Assembly: GCA_023435645.1 (NCBI GenBank)
Contig: JAEYRK010000032.1
Coordinates: 1 to 58,769 of the forward strand
DNA length: 58,769 bases
From: Bacillota bacterium
Lineage (GTDB): Bacteria > Bacillota > Clostridia > Lachnospirales > Lachnospiraceae
Direction of reading: 5' to 3'
The number at the start of each line of letters is the position of its first letter. The first letter of the stretch is position 1. Below are positions 32,872 through 42,754 of this stretch, piece by piece. The position numbers and the translations under genes are program-made. A model generated the notes under the pieces. That model saw only the letters and a list, made by a program, of their open reading frames with translations, was not told the DNA's origin and searched no databases.

Positions 32872-33912
32872 ATGAGAAATCTCATAAAAAGCTTTAGAAA
32901 AAACAGGGTAATCGGGATTGCACTGGTCAGTAGTCTGGCTGTCGGATGCGTGATTATCCTGATTGGAATGTCATTTTATAAGAACCGTATTGCCGGCATT
33001 GCATCAGCTGATACGGTCAATTATCATAAATACCAATATCATTATGCAATTATTTCGGAAGAATCGGATGCTCCCTTTTGGGAGGATATCTATCAAGGAG
33101 CGCTGAAACAGGGAGAAGAACAGGATATCTATGTAGAAAAGATAGGAAAAAATCTTCAAGCCTCCTATCGCTTAGATGACCTGATGAAAATCGCAATAGC
33201 CTCGAAGGTGGATGGGATTATCATTGAGCCCAACGGTACGGAGGAAATCACCAGCCTTATTAATGAGGCAGAAGCATCAGGAATACCGGTAATTACCGTA
33301 CTTAAGGATGCTCCGGAGAGTAACCGTACCAGCTTTGTCGGGATTAACAGCTATAATCAGGGACTTAATTATGGCAAGCAGGTACTGGAGGTTCTGAAGG
33401 AGGGAAGAAGGAAGGTTACGGTATTACTAAATTCGGATAGTAAGGATGCTAGCCAGAGCACGATGTATTCCAACATCTCTGAGATTGTTGCAGGTAGGGG
33501 AGTCGAGCTGGAAATGGCAACTGTGAATACGCAGAGTACCTTCAGCGCCGAAGAGGATATCCGTGATATCATCATGTCAGGGGACCCTCCGGAGGTATTA
33601 GTATGCCTGCCAGCTATTGACACAGTCACAGCATATCAAACTCTGGTGGATTATAATAAGCTGAACGAAATCACAATCATTGGCTTTTATGATTCTGATT
33701 TGATTTTAAGAGCGATTGAGATGAAAAATATACATTCTACAATGACAATAGATGCCAAGCAGATGGGGGCATATTGTGTGGAGGCTTTAACAGAATACCG
33801 GCATTCCGGACAGGTAAGTGATTACTTCTCGGTTGACATCACCGTCATACACAGCGATAACATAAAGGATTATATGAAAAGTAAGCTGCAGGACGAGGAA
33901 AAACTACACTAG
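32872..33912 (+). CDS. Membrane-tethered sugar-binding sensor protein (XylFII-like)
   Basis: A 346-residue periplasmic-binding-protein fold (Peripla_BP_4, ribose/xylose type) anchored by one N-terminal membrane helix (about residues 13-38) instead of a lipobox. Features include AIISEESDAPFWEDIYQG, VDGIIIEPNG, the hinge region VCLPAIDTVTAY and TIIGFYDS. It heads a kinase and regulator gene pair (39 nt gap), the arrangement of XylFII-LytS-YesN of Clostridium beijerinckii, where XylFII binds xylose and activates the kinase rather than serving transport. GTG at 32851 is an alternative start; ATG 32872 follows a purine-rich site. The sugar here is unproven. Confidence 0.82.
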   Translation: MRNLIKSFRKNRVIGIALVSSLAVGCVIILIGMSFYKNRIAGIASADTVNYHKYQYHYAIISEESDAPFWEDIYQGALKQGEEQDIYVEKIGKNLQASYRLDDLMKIAIASKVDGIIIEPNGTEEITSLINEAEASGIPVITVLKDAPESNRTSFVGINSYNQGLNYGKQVLEVLKEGRRKVTVLLNSDSKDASQSTMYSNISEIVAGRGVELEMATVNTQSTFSAEEDIRDIIMSGDPPEVLVCLPAIDTVTAYQTLVDYNKLNEITIIGFYDSDLILRAIEMKNIHSTMTIDAKQMGAYCVEALTEYRHSGQVSDYFSVDITVIHSDNIKDYMKSKLQDEEKLH

Positions 33913-33951
33913 CCTTCGGATAAACCTTGCATTGGAGCTGGAGAGGTGCTT

Positions 33952-35514
33952 ATGGGAAAGAAAATAAAAAAAGGATCCATCCGTTTCAGACTCGTCGTTG
34001 TGTTTGCATTTACGACAAGTGTCGTATTCTTTGTCAATATGTTCATGTACTATAATATCAATAAATCCATCAGTACAATTGATAAGGTCTATGTAAGTAA
34101 TGTGGGCTTAAATGAGCTTTTGGATTCCTTGACTAAGCTTCACGGCTATGTCTATGAATATCTGAATACCAAGAGTACGGATGCCCTGGAGAATTATTAT
34201 CGCAGTGAGCAGAAATACAGCAGCTTGATTGACGAACTGAAGGGTGATATTGCGGACAATGACATGCTCATCATGCAAAAGAATATAAAGAACATGTCAG
34301 AAACCTATCTGGATCTGCTGGACCAGGCGGTAGATGCTAAGAGAGGCCGAAATATTGAGAGATATAAGGTGAAAAATGAAGAAGCAACCAATATGTTCGA
34401 TTACATCAGCACCTATATCAGTAGTCTGAATAATGAACAGTTCAAATATAATTCTAACAATTATGAGCTTCTGCGGATGTCTTTAAGCTATCTAGAGGTA
34501 ATCAGCACCGCCATACTTCTGGTTATTATGGTCTTTAATGTGGTACTGATCGTGATTGTAACGAGGAGTATTACCGGTCCTTTGATGAAGCTGACCGAAG
34601 CTGCCAATGAGGTGGCTGCCGGTAATTTTGAAGTAGACCTGGTCCACGTGGATTCCTCTGATGAGGTGGAGATTGTGACAAAGGCCTTCAATACAATGAC
34701 GGTCAGCATTCATCAATACATCATTAAGACGAGGGAAAGCATGGAGCTGGAAAGCAGTATGAAGGAAAAGGAACTGATGATGACCAACCATCTGAAGGAT
34801 GCTCAGCTCAAGTATTTACAGGCACAGATTAATCCTCATTTCCTGTTTAATACGCTGAATGCCGGTGCACAGCTTGCGATGCTGGAGGGTGCGGATAAGA
34901 CTACCTTATTTATTGAGAATATGGCGGATTTCTTTCGCTTTAACATGAAGAGCTTTGATCAGGATTCGACCATAAGGGATGAAATTAAGCTGGTGGACAG
35001 CTATATCTATATTCTGAATGTCCGTTTTTCCGGAAGCATCCATTTTAATAAGGAAATTGACGAGGAGATTCTGGATGTCAGGGTTCCCAGCATGATCCTG
35101 CAGCCGGTTGTTGAGAACGCAGTAAACTATGGAATCAGGGATATCGATTATGAGGGTGAAATACGTCTTACAGTAACTCAGGAGGAGGCTAGTATTCTGA
35201 TCATCATTTCTGATAATGGAGCCGGTATGGACGCCGGTACAATCGATAGGGTGATGAAAGCAATCCATGGTCATGCAGATGCGAGAGGAGCAGGTATCAC
35301 GAAGGATTCGAACGGAATCGGATTGGGCAATGTAATTAACCGACTAAGGCTTTATTACGACAAGGAGGATGTATTCGAAATTCATAGTGCAGGTCGATAT
35401 CAGGGAACAAGAGTAACCATTCGGATTCCGAAGCAAGCGGGACTGATGACAGCGTATCCTACCGAGATTAGACACGGAGTTCCAGCGGACGCTGTTCATG
35501 CTCCGGGAGTGTAG
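33952..35514 (+). CDS. LytS/YesM-type sensor histidine kinase
   Basis: A 520-residue membrane kinase. TM1 lies near residues 12-35, an extracytoplasmic helical domain follows to about 180, and TM2 to about 206. A HAMP domain (about 207-262) has ITRSITGPLMKLTEAANEVAAGNF-type sequence. The His_kinase domain has His296 in QINPHFLFNTLN, and HATPase has VVENAVNYGI and ISDNGAGM. GGAGAGG lies 5 nt before ATG 33952. The short extracytoplasmic part suits sensing through the tethered binding protein encoded just upstream. It probably phosphorylates the regulator encoded next. Confidence 0.92.
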   Translation: MGKKIKKGSIRFRLVVVFAFTTSVVFFVNMFMYYNINKSISTIDKVYVSNVGLNELLDSLTKLHGYVYEYLNTKSTDALENYYRSEQKYSSLIDELKGDIADNDMLIMQKNIKNMSETYLDLLDQAVDAKRGRNIERYKVKNEEATNMFDYISTYISSLNNEQFKYNSNNYELLRMSLSYLEVISTAILLVIMVFNVVLIVIVTRSITGPLMKLTEAANEVAAGNFEVDLVHVDSSDEVEIVTKAFNTMTVSIHQYIIKTRESMELESSMKEKELMMTNHLKDAQLKYLQAQINPHFLFNTLNAGAQLAMLEGADKTTLFIENMADFFRFNMKSFDQDSTIRDEIKLVDSYIYILNVRFSGSIHFNKEIDEEILDVRVPSMILQPVVENAVNYGIRDIDYEGEIRLTVTQEEASILIIISDNGAGMDAGTIDRVMKAIHGHADARGAGITKDSNGIGLGNVINRLRLYYDKEDVFEIHSAGRYQGTRVTIRIPKQAGLMTAYPTEIRHGVPADAVHAPGV

Positions 35515-35587
35515 CTAGGGGAAGGGATGATGCTGTTAGTAATCAGGGAGTAAGCGAAAGCACTCTTGATGAGAAGGAGAGATTACC

Positions 35588-37183
35588 ATGTATAAAATAA
35601 TGCTTGCAGATGACGAAGGTATCGTGATCGATTCCTTGAAATTTATCATAGAGAAGAATTTTGGTGGGAGTTGTACGATTGAATCTGCTACAACGGGCAG
35701 AAGTGTCATAGAACTGGCGGAGAAATTCAAACCGGATATCGCCATCATGGATATCCAAATGCCCGGAATTAATGGAATTGAAGCGATGAAGGAAATCAAA
35801 AAAACAAATAACTCCATCATCTTTATCATTATGACGGCCTTTGATAAATTTAATTATGCGAAGGAAGCGATTAACCTTGGGGTGTTGGAATACCTGACAA
35901 AGCCTGTGAACCAATCCGTCATAACAAATGTGCTTCAGAGAGCCATGGATATTATCGAGGAGGAGCGGCAAAAGCGAAGCAACGATCTGCTGATTCGTGA
36001 AAAACTGGAGATTGTCATTCCCATCATTGAGAGTGATTTTATCTATGCGGTTTTATCCGGAGATGATTTTACCAGAGTTAAGGATAACTTCTGCAATCTA
36101 CTTAGCATCAAGGAGGATTACGGCATGATGATGGTGCTGGAATTCGGAGATTCTATGGTGCAGGGAACTCTTACGAATCCGGTAGGAATCAGTGTAAAGG
36201 CACAATCCTTCTATCCAACGGTCCGTGAGAGCCTAAAGGAGGAATTGCAATGCATCGTCGGTCCTATCATGGTCAATAAGATCGTAGCCTTCCTGCCCTG
36301 TGACAAAGCTCAGCTGGAATATGATGATCGTACGCTTCTGATTGAGAAAGCCAGACAGCTGATCAGGGACCTAATGAAGCGAATTGATGTGCAGTTCAAA
36401 ATTGGCATCGGTTCCGTAGTTGCACTCCATAAGCTGGCTGACTCCTATAAGGAAGCAATCAATGCAGTAAGAAGCGGTAAAGGAAGGGTAGCACATGTTA
36501 AGGACCTGGCCATCGGCTGTGAATATGAGGGAGATTATCCGATTGATACGGAAAGTGCATTGTTTGAACGGATAGAGAGGGGAGATCTGGAGGGAACTAA
36601 GACCGAAGCAAATATGTTCTTCGACTGGATGGTGGAGCATTATCCTGACTGTGAGATGGATATTAAGCTTAAGGTATTGGAATTTATTCTGTTCGCAGAG
36701 CAGAAGGCCTTTCTCAGTGGTGGTATGACCTACTATTTCCGCTATCGCAAGGATTATCTACATACGGTAATACAAATCAATAATTACGAACAACTTAGGA
36801 AATGGTTTATCGATAAAGTGACTGAGGCCTGCAGGAACATCATTACGAAGAAGGAGGAACAGGCCAGCGGCATCATTAAAAGGGCAAAGGCCTTTATTGA
36901 AGAGAATTATCATAAGGATATTTCCCTGGAGGATGTATCCAGGACTGTGGATATCAGCTCCTATTACTTCAGCAAGCTGTTCAAGGAGGAGACCGGCGAG
37001 AACTTTATAGAGTATCTTACCAACATCAGGATCGAGCAGGCCAAGAAGCTTTTGCAGAATAGGGAGCTAAGCATTAAAAACATCTGTGTAGACACCGGTT
37101 ACAGTGACCCGAATTATTTCAGCAGAATATTTAAGAAGCAGGTAGGGGTAACCCCGACAGAGTATCGGGAAAAGCTTGTTTAG
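35588..37183 (+). CDS. YesN-type response regulator with AraC domain
   Basis: A 531-residue regulator. The receiver domain (1-125) has KIMLADDEGIVIDSL, phospho-acceptor Asp55 in IAIMDIQMPGINGIE, and LTKPV. A linker region follows, then two C-terminal AraC HTH motifs (about 435-530; SRTVDISSYYFSKLFKEETG and VDTGYSDPNYFSRIFKKQVG). AAGGAGAG precedes the ATG. It is the output of the sensor-kinase pair upstream. Likely targets are the lipoprotein at 37221 and the ChvE-MmsAB operon at 38448. Confidence 0.93.
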   Translation: MYKIMLADDEGIVIDSLKFIIEKNFGGSCTIESATTGRSVIELAEKFKPDIAIMDIQMPGINGIEAMKEIKKTNNSIIFIIMTAFDKFNYAKEAINLGVLEYLTKPVNQSVITNVLQRAMDIIEEERQKRSNDLLIREKLEIVIPIIESDFIYAVLSGDDFTRVKDNFCNLLSIKEDYGMMMVLEFGDSMVQGTLTNPVGISVKAQSFYPTVRESLKEELQCIVGPIMVNKIVAFLPCDKAQLEYDDRTLLIEKARQLIRDLMKRIDVQFKIGIGSVVALHKLADSYKEAINAVRSGKGRVAHVKDLAIGCEYEGDYPIDTESALFERIERGDLEGTKTEANMFFDWMVEHYPDCEMDIKLKVLEFILFAEQKAFLSGGMTYYFRYRKDYLHTVIQINNYEQLRKWFIDKVTEACRNIITKKEEQASGIIKRAKAFIEENYHKDISLEDVSRTVDISSYYFSKLFKEETGENFIEYLTNIRIEQAKKLLQNRELSIKNICVDTGYSDPNYFSRIFKKQVGVTPTEYREKLV

Positions 37184-37220
37184 AATTCTATATTTTTTTG
37201 TGAAAGGTACGGGTGTAAGT

Positions 37221-38291
37221 ATGAAGAAAAGGGGACTGGTTCTGATTATCTACCTTGCCCTAATGCTAGGTCTGGCAGCCTGCAGTGACAAGAAGGAGCA
37301 GACAAATGAAGCCGATGTTACTGAGGATAAAATTCAAATTGGACTGTCCTTTGATTCCTTTGTTATCGAGAGGTGGCAAAGGGACAGGGATGTCTTTGTT
37401 TTTACTGCAGAGGAGCTGGGGGCTGAGGTCAATGTTCAGAATGCGAATGGAGATGTCCAGAAACAGATCTCACAGATTGAGTATTTTATTAAGAAGGAAA
37501 TGGATGTAATTGTCGTCATTGCAGTTGATTCAGAGGCCTGCAGTGAGGTTTTAAAGAAGGCAAAGGATGCAGGAATTATCATTATTGCTTATGACAGGCT
37601 GCTCCGGAATTCTGATGCAGATTTATATATATCCTTTGATAATGAGGAGGTCGGGCGGCTCATGGCCCAAACCCTGGTGGAGCATATCGAGGACGATGGA
37701 ACTATCATCGCAATCTTTGGGCCTACAACAGATAATAATGTACAGCTGGTGGAGCAGGGCTTCCAGGATGTGATGGCAGACAGTAAGCTGAAGGTTATTT
37801 ACTCTGTAAATGCGGTGAATTGGACTGCGGAAGTGGGATATGATGCGGTGAATGAAGCGTTGAAGCTTACCGAAGAGATTGACGGAGTTTTTTGCGGCAA
37901 TGATAATCTGGCAACAGAAGCAGTCCGAGCTCTTTCGGAGAACCGGATGGCAGGAAATGTGATCGTAACCGGACAGGATGCGGAGCTGGCAGCCTGCCAA
38001 AGAATCGTAGAAGGCACCCAGACCATGACCGTATATAAGCCGGTGGATAAGCTGGCTAAGGTTGCTGCGGAATATGCCGTTAAGATGGCGAAGGGGATTG
38101 AGGTCAATGTAGAGGCGAAGATTTTCGATGGGTCCAAGGATGTACCCTATGTAAAGCTTGAGCCGATTGCAGTTACAAAGGAAAACATCGATGATATCAT
38201 AATCGACGGGGGATTTCAAAGTAGAGAAGAGGTCTATCTGAATGTACCCTCTGGGCAGAAGGATGAAAGCAATAGCAGTAATTTGCCATAA
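37221..38291 (+). CDS. Sugar-binding lipoprotein (XylF/RbsB-like)
   Basis: A 356-residue lipoprotein; the lipobox LAAC has Cys21, then a short charged linker. The mature part is a Peripla_BP_4 sugar receptor of the XylF type: IQIGLSFDSFVIERWQRDRD, the conserved IIIAYDRLLRNSDADLYISFD, FCGNDNLATEAV, and VTGQDAELAACQRIVEGTQT. It starts at ATG 37221, 37 nt after the response regulator gene, so it belongs to the sensory operon rather than the transport operon. It may be a second sensor ligand or an extra receptor for the importer downstream. An upstream start at 37176 would spoil the signal peptide. Confidence 0.88.
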   Translation: MKKRGLVLIIYLALMLGLAACSDKKEQTNEADVTEDKIQIGLSFDSFVIERWQRDRDVFVFTAEELGAEVNVQNANGDVQKQISQIEYFIKKEMDVIVVIAVDSEACSEVLKKAKDAGIIIIAYDRLLRNSDADLYISFDNEEVGRLMAQTLVEHIEDDGTIIAIFGPTTDNNVQLVEQGFQDVMADSKLKVIYSVNAVNWTAEVGYDAVNEALKLTEEIDGVFCGNDNLATEAVRALSENRMAGNVIVTGQDAELAACQRIVEGTQTMTVYKPVDKLAKVAAEYAVKMAKGIEVNVEAKIFDGSKDVPYVKLEPIAVTKENIDDIIIDGGFQSREEVYLNVPSGQKDESNSSNLP

Positions 38292-38447
38292 CAATAGCAT
38301 TTTATTGTTATTCCTCATACTGGGAAAATCCTCCTCCAAATTTTTGTTATAAAAATGTACGGTATATTGCAAGGAAGTCCTATTTGATCTGTGATATATT
38401 GAAACTGTAGTAATTGTTATATCAATTGAAAGGGAGGATTTATAGTT

Positions 38448-39530
38448 ATGAAGAAAAAGCTATTTGGTATTCTGCTTTCTATCGTTATGGTAGCATCCTT
38501 ATTCGCAGCCTGCGGCAAAAAAGAAGATACAGCGACAGGTGGAAAAGGTGATGGCAAGACCATCGGTGTTTGCATGCCGACAAAGACTTTACAGCGTTGG
38601 AACCAAGACGGTACTAATATGAAGAAGGAATTAGAAGCAGCCGGATATAAGGTAGATCTGCAGTATGCAGATGATGATATCCCGACGCAGGTATCACAGA
38701 TCGAAAACATGATTGCAAATGATGTCAGCATATTGGTTATCGCTTCCATCGACGGAGATTCCCTGGGAACAGTTTTGGCTCAGGCGAAAAAGAAGAACAT
38801 CCCGGTTATCGCTTATGACCGCTTGATCATGAACACAGATGCTGTTTCCTACTATGCAACCTTTGACAACTACATGGTTGGAACAAAACAGGGTCAGTAC
38901 ATCGAAGAAAAGCTGGATTTAAAGAATGCAGCCGGTCCCTTCAACATTGAGCTGATTACCGGTGACCCTGGTGACAACAACGCTAAGTATTTCTTCAATG
39001 GTGCTATGGATGTTCTGAATCCTTATGTTGAATCCGGCAAGTTAGTTATTAAGTCCGGTCAGACTGATTTCGCAGCCGTTGCAACCGCTGGTTGGAAAAC
39101 TGAAAACGCTCAGACCAGAATGGAAAACATTATTTCTTCCTTCTACGCAGATGGCACACAGCTTGATGCAGTTATGGCATCTAACGATTCAACAGCGCTT
39201 GGTGTAGCAAATGCTTTAACAGCTTCCTATACCGGTAAGTGGCCGATCCTGACCGGTCAGGACTGCGATATCGCTAACGTTAAGAACATGCTTGCTGGCA
39301 AGCAGTCCATGTCCATCTTCAAGGATACCCGTACCTTAGCAACTCAGGTTGTTAAGATGGTTGATGCTATCATGAAGGGTGAGAAGGCTGAAGTAAATAA
39401 TACTACGGACTATGACAATGGAAAGGGTATTGTTCCTTCCTACCTTTGCGAGCCTGTATTTGCAGATGCAAGCAACTACAAGACCCTGTTGATTGACTCC
39501 GGATATTATACTGAAGATCAGTTAAAGTAA
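38448..39530 (+). CDS. chvE: Multiple-monosaccharide ABC transporter receptor ChvE
   Basis: A 360-residue lipoprotein, lipobox LFAAC with Cys22. The mature sequence follows ChvE closely: GKTIGVCMPTKTLQRWNQDG, YKVDLQYADDDIPTQVSQIE, IPVIAYDRLIMNT, SYYATFDNYMVG, FNIELITGDPGDNNA, LTGQDCDIANVKNMLAGKQS and the C-terminal LIDSGYYTEDQL. ChvE proteins bind several aldoses (glucose, galactose, arabinose, xylose). GGGAGGA lies before the ATG. Codons favour high expression. It begins the importer operon, followed by a stabilising hairpin and then the ATPase and permease genes. Confidence 0.93.
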   Translation: MKKKLFGILLSIVMVASLFAACGKKEDTATGGKGDGKTIGVCMPTKTLQRWNQDGTNMKKELEAAGYKVDLQYADDDIPTQVSQIENMIANDVSILVIASIDGDSLGTVLAQAKKKNIPVIAYDRLIMNTDAVSYYATFDNYMVGTKQGQYIEEKLDLKNAAGPFNIELITGDPGDNNAKYFFNGAMDVLNPYVESGKLVIKSGQTDFAAVATAGWKTENAQTRMENIISSFYADGTQLDAVMASNDSTALGVANALTASYTGKWPILTGQDCDIANVKNMLAGKQSMSIFKDTRTLATQVVKMVDAIMKGEKAEVNNTTDYDNGKGIVPSYLCEPVFADASNYKTLLIDSGYYTEDQLK

Positions 39531-39552
39531 TCCTAAAGTAATTAATATCTCT

Positions 39553-39590
39553 TAATATACAGGCAGGATGCTATCCTGCCTGTTATATTA
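39553..39590 (+). other. Stem-loop between chvE and ATPase gene
   Basis: A near-perfect 17-bp inverted repeat TAATATACAGGCAGGAT (39553-39569) with ATCCTGCCTGTTATATTA (39573-39590), tiny loop, followed by A residues not T. It fits an RNA-end stabiliser or partial terminator that raises receptor mRNA relative to the downstream genes. Confidence 0.7.
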
Positions 39591-39716
39591 AAAAGACAAG
39601 CATCACAAGAAGAAGGTAATCCTGATCAAGGGTTGGTCTTACAGCCTGATTGATTAAAACTATAAAAATCCTGCTTTTCTATTTCATAAAATGTTTAATT
39701 TTGGAGGGGGATACAA

Positions 39717-41258
39717 TTGGCGAAAGTACTACTTGAAATGAAGAATATCACCAAAACTTTCCCTGGCGTTAAGGCACTGGATAACGTTAATTTAAAGGTT
39801 GAAGAGGGCGAAATCCACACGCTCGTAGGTGAGAACGGTGCTGGTAAATCCACACTGATGAATGTTCTAAGCGGCATATACCCTCATAGCTCCTATGAGG
39901 GAGAGGTACTTTATGATGGCAAGACATGCCATTTTACAAATATTAAGGACAGTGAAGAAAAGGGTATTGTAATCATACATCAGGAATTAGCATTGGTTCC
40001 TTATATGACAATCGGTGAAAATATGTTCCTCGGTAATGAAAGAGGAAAAGCATTTGCGATAGACTGGAATGAAACCTATGATAAGGCGGACAAATATCTG
40101 AGAATCGTAGGGCTTCAGGAATCATCAAGAACTCTGGTAAAGGATATCGGCGTTGGTAAGCAACAGCTGGTTGAGATTGCGAAGGCACTGGCAAAGAATG
40201 CGAAGCTGCTAATTCTGGATGAGCCGACTGCTTCCTTAAATGAAAAGGATTCGAAGGCACTCCTGGATTTACTGTTACAGTTTAAAAAAGAAGGAATGAC
40301 TTCAATTCTGATTTCACACAAATTAAATGAGATTGCCTATGTTGCAGATAGTATTACAGTTATCCGTGACGGCACTACCATTGAAACCTTGTATAAAAAT
40401 GTAGATACGATCACTGAGGACCGTATTATAAAGGGGATGGTTGGCAGAAGCATTTCTGACCGCTTCCCGAAAAGAGAACAGAAAGAGATCGGTGAGATTG
40501 CCCTGGAGATCGAGGATTGGAATGTATATCATCCGATTTATAATGATCATAAGGTAGTCGATCATGTCAGCATGAACGTTAGGAAGGGTGAAGTGGTTGG
40601 TATTGCCGGACTTATGGGTGCAGGACGGACAGAGCTGGCCATGAGCGTCTTCGGTAAAAGCTATGGCACGAACATCTCCGGTAAAATCAAGATCAATGGG
40701 AAAGAAGTAACGCTGAATAGTGTCAGTACTGCAATCCAGCATAAGCTGGCCTACGTAACGGAGGACCGTAAAGGAAACGGTCTGATTCTGTCGAATTCGA
40801 TTAAGCACAACACCTCACTTGCCAATCTGGCAGGAGTAAGCAGTAATGGCGTAATTGATGCCGATAAAGAGTATGCGGTGGCTCAGGAGCAGAGAGAAAA
40901 GCTGAACATCAAATGTCCGACCGTAGAACAGAATGTAGGTAACCTAAGCGGAGGCAATCAGCAGAAGGTATTGTTAGCAAAGTGGATGTTTGCAGATCCT
41001 GATATTCTTATTTTGGATGAGCCTACCAGAGGTATTGATGTAGGTGCAAAATATGAAATTTACTGTATTATTAACCGGTTAGTTGCAGAAGGCAGATCCG
41101 TCATCGTGATTTCCTCAGAGCTGGCTGAAGTCCTCGGTATGTGTGACCGTATCTACATCATGGACAGCGGTAAGGTCGTCGGCGAAGTGGATGCTGAGGG
41201 TGCAACCCAGGAAATGATTATGTCGCATATTTTGAAAACAAGTAATAAAGGAGCGTAG
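39717..41258 (+). CDS. mmsA: Multiple-monosaccharide ABC transporter ATPase (MmsA/GguA)
   Basis: A 513-residue CUT2 sugar ATPase with two fused ABC domains. Domain 1 has Walker A GENGAGKST, signature-region GVGKQQLVEIAKAL and Walker B LLILDEPTASLN. Domain 2 has the degenerate GLMGAGRTE, LSGGNQQKVLLAKW and LILDEPTRGIDVGA, which is normal for this family. It energises the MmsB permease at the cytoplasmic face. The start is TTG with GGAGG about 8 nt upstream. The next gene follows after 3 nt. Confidence 0.95.
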   Translation: MAKVLLEMKNITKTFPGVKALDNVNLKVEEGEIHTLVGENGAGKSTLMNVLSGIYPHSSYEGEVLYDGKTCHFTNIKDSEEKGIVIIHQELALVPYMTIGENMFLGNERGKAFAIDWNETYDKADKYLRIVGLQESSRTLVKDIGVGKQQLVEIAKALAKNAKLLILDEPTASLNEKDSKALLDLLLQFKKEGMTSILISHKLNEIAYVADSITVIRDGTTIETLYKNVDTITEDRIIKGMVGRSISDRFPKREQKEIGEIALEIEDWNVYHPIYNDHKVVDHVSMNVRKGEVVGIAGLMGAGRTELAMSVFGKSYGTNISGKIKINGKEVTLNSVSTAIQHKLAYVTEDRKGNGLILSNSIKHNTSLANLAGVSSNGVIDADKEYAVAQEQREKLNIKCPTVEQNVGNLSGGNQQKVLLAKWMFADPDILILDEPTRGIDVGAKYEIYCIINRLVAEGRSVIVISSELAEVLGMCDRIYIMDSGKVVGEVDAEGATQEMIMSHILKTSNKGA

Positions 41259-41261
41259 ACA

Positions 41262-42434
41262 ATGGATAAAGCAAAAATAAAATCATTTATCAAAGCGAAT
41301 ACAATGATCATTGCATTAGTAGTAATTACTGCCTTCTTTGTCTGGAGGACCGGAGGAAAGATCATTCTCCCACAGAATGTAAGTAATTTAATATCGCAGA
41401 ATGCGTATGTATTCATCTTAGCAACTGGTATGCTGCTTTGTATCCTGACAGGCGGTAATATCGACCTGTCCGTAGGCTCCATCGTTGGCTTCGTAGGTGC
41501 TACCGGGGCAACACTAATGGAAAATAAGGATGTGCATTGGGTTATAGCTGTTATCTTTATGTTGGTTATGGGTATTGCGATTGGTGCCTGGCAGGGCTTC
41601 TGGATTGCTTATGTCCGTGTTCCGCCCTTCATTACGACCCTGGCAGGTATGTTGATATTCCGAGGCTTCTCCAATGTGGTGCTGGAAGGACTGACGGTAT
41701 CCTTAACGGATGCTACCTTTATTAGGGTGTTCGGCGGTGGAGCCAATTGTTATATTCCAGACTTTTTTGGAATTGAGGGCTTCAATCTGACAGCCATGCT
41801 GGCAGGTGTTCTTGCCTGCGTGATCTATTTGGTGCTTCAGATTCAGAGCAGAATGAAAAAAGCAAAAAAGGGCTACGAAATGGAGCCGATGTTGAAGATG
41901 CTGGCTAAGGCAGTGATTATCTCAGCAGTAATTCTGGCATTCTCCTATCAGCTATCTAGATACAGAGGTATCCCTACTGCTCTGGTTATCGTAGTTATCG
42001 TTGTTCTAATCTATGGATATATTACCTCTAAAACTACAGTCGGCCGTCATTTTTACGCTGTCGGCGGCAATGAAAAGGCGGCAAAGCTCTCCGGTATTAA
42101 TACCAATCGTGTCTATTTCCTTGCTTATACTAACATGGGCTTCTTGGCAGCTTTGGCAGGTATGATGACCATTGCCCGTTTAACCTCCGCACAGCCGACC
42201 TACGGACAGAACTATGAAATGGATGCCATCGGCTCCTGCTTCATCGGCGGTGCCTCTGCCTATGGTGGAACCGGTAAGGTATCCGGAGTTATCGTCGGTG
42301 CCTTGCTCATGGGTGTTATCAACCTTGGTATGAGTATCATGGGTGTGGATGCCAACTGGCAGAAGATCGTAAAAGGCGGAGTTCTTCTGGGCGCTGTTAT
42401 CTTTGATGTGGTATCAAAGAAGAGAAGCAGCTAA
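41262..42434 (+). CDS. mmsB: Multiple-monosaccharide ABC transporter permease (MmsB/GguB)
   Basis: A 390-residue integral membrane protein of the CUT2/RbsC-XylH family with about ten hydrophobic segments. Motifs include LTGGNIDLSVGSIVGF, VRVPPFITTLAGMLIFRG, TVGRHFYAVGGNEKAAKLSGI (the ATPase-contact loop) and GGTGKVSGVIVGALLMGVINLGMS. The extended central region fits GguB/XylH rather than RbsC. AAGGAG precedes the ATG, coupled to mmsA. With ChvE and MmsA it is a complete importer. Confidence 0.94.
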   Translation: MDKAKIKSFIKANTMIIALVVITAFFVWRTGGKIILPQNVSNLISQNAYVFILATGMLLCILTGGNIDLSVGSIVGFVGATGATLMENKDVHWVIAVIFMLVMGIAIGAWQGFWIAYVRVPPFITTLAGMLIFRGFSNVVLEGLTVSLTDATFIRVFGGGANCYIPDFFGIEGFNLTAMLAGVLACVIYLVLQIQSRMKKAKKGYEMEPMLKMLAKAVIISAVILAFSYQLSRYRGIPTALVIVVIVVLIYGYITSKTTVGRHFYAVGGNEKAAKLSGINTNRVYFLAYTNMGFLAALAGMMTIARLTSAQPTYGQNYEMDAIGSCFIGGASAYGGTGKVSGVIVGALLMGVINLGMSIMGVDANWQKIVKGGVLLGAVIFDVVSKKRSS

Positions 42435-42551
42435 TTTCATAGCACAGGTGCAATCAATAATAAGCAGTTTATGAGAGTATAGCTGCTACAAGACTTAGGT
42501 TAGGCAGTAGAAGAAATCCTAGAACTGTATTTAAATTTATCAATATCATTT

Positions 42552-42613
42552 ATGGCTCCATATCCGACTATTGGAAGACTTCGCATTCATCCAAAGAACG
42601 GAGATGGAGCCAT
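42552..42613 (+). terminator. Long hairpin after mmsB, probable terminator or RNA structure
   Basis: ATGGCTCCATATCCG (42552-42566) pairs with CGGAGATGGAGCCAT (42599-42613) at 14 of 15 positions. Inside, TTGGA (42571-42575) pairs with TCCAA (42590-42594). Only a short pyrimidine stretch follows. It lies about 120 nt after mmsB, and no other terminator was found for the operon. A short ORF that runs through it is not convincing. Confidence 0.55.
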
Positions 42614-42754
42614 TCTAGGTTCAATGATGAATACCACAATCTCATGCAATGGTGTTCTTGTGTTTTACACGGTATTCATGCTACAATGGGTTACGGAGCC
42701 TTTGACTAGAAATATTATTATTACGGATAATAAACTAGGATCACATACATTCTT

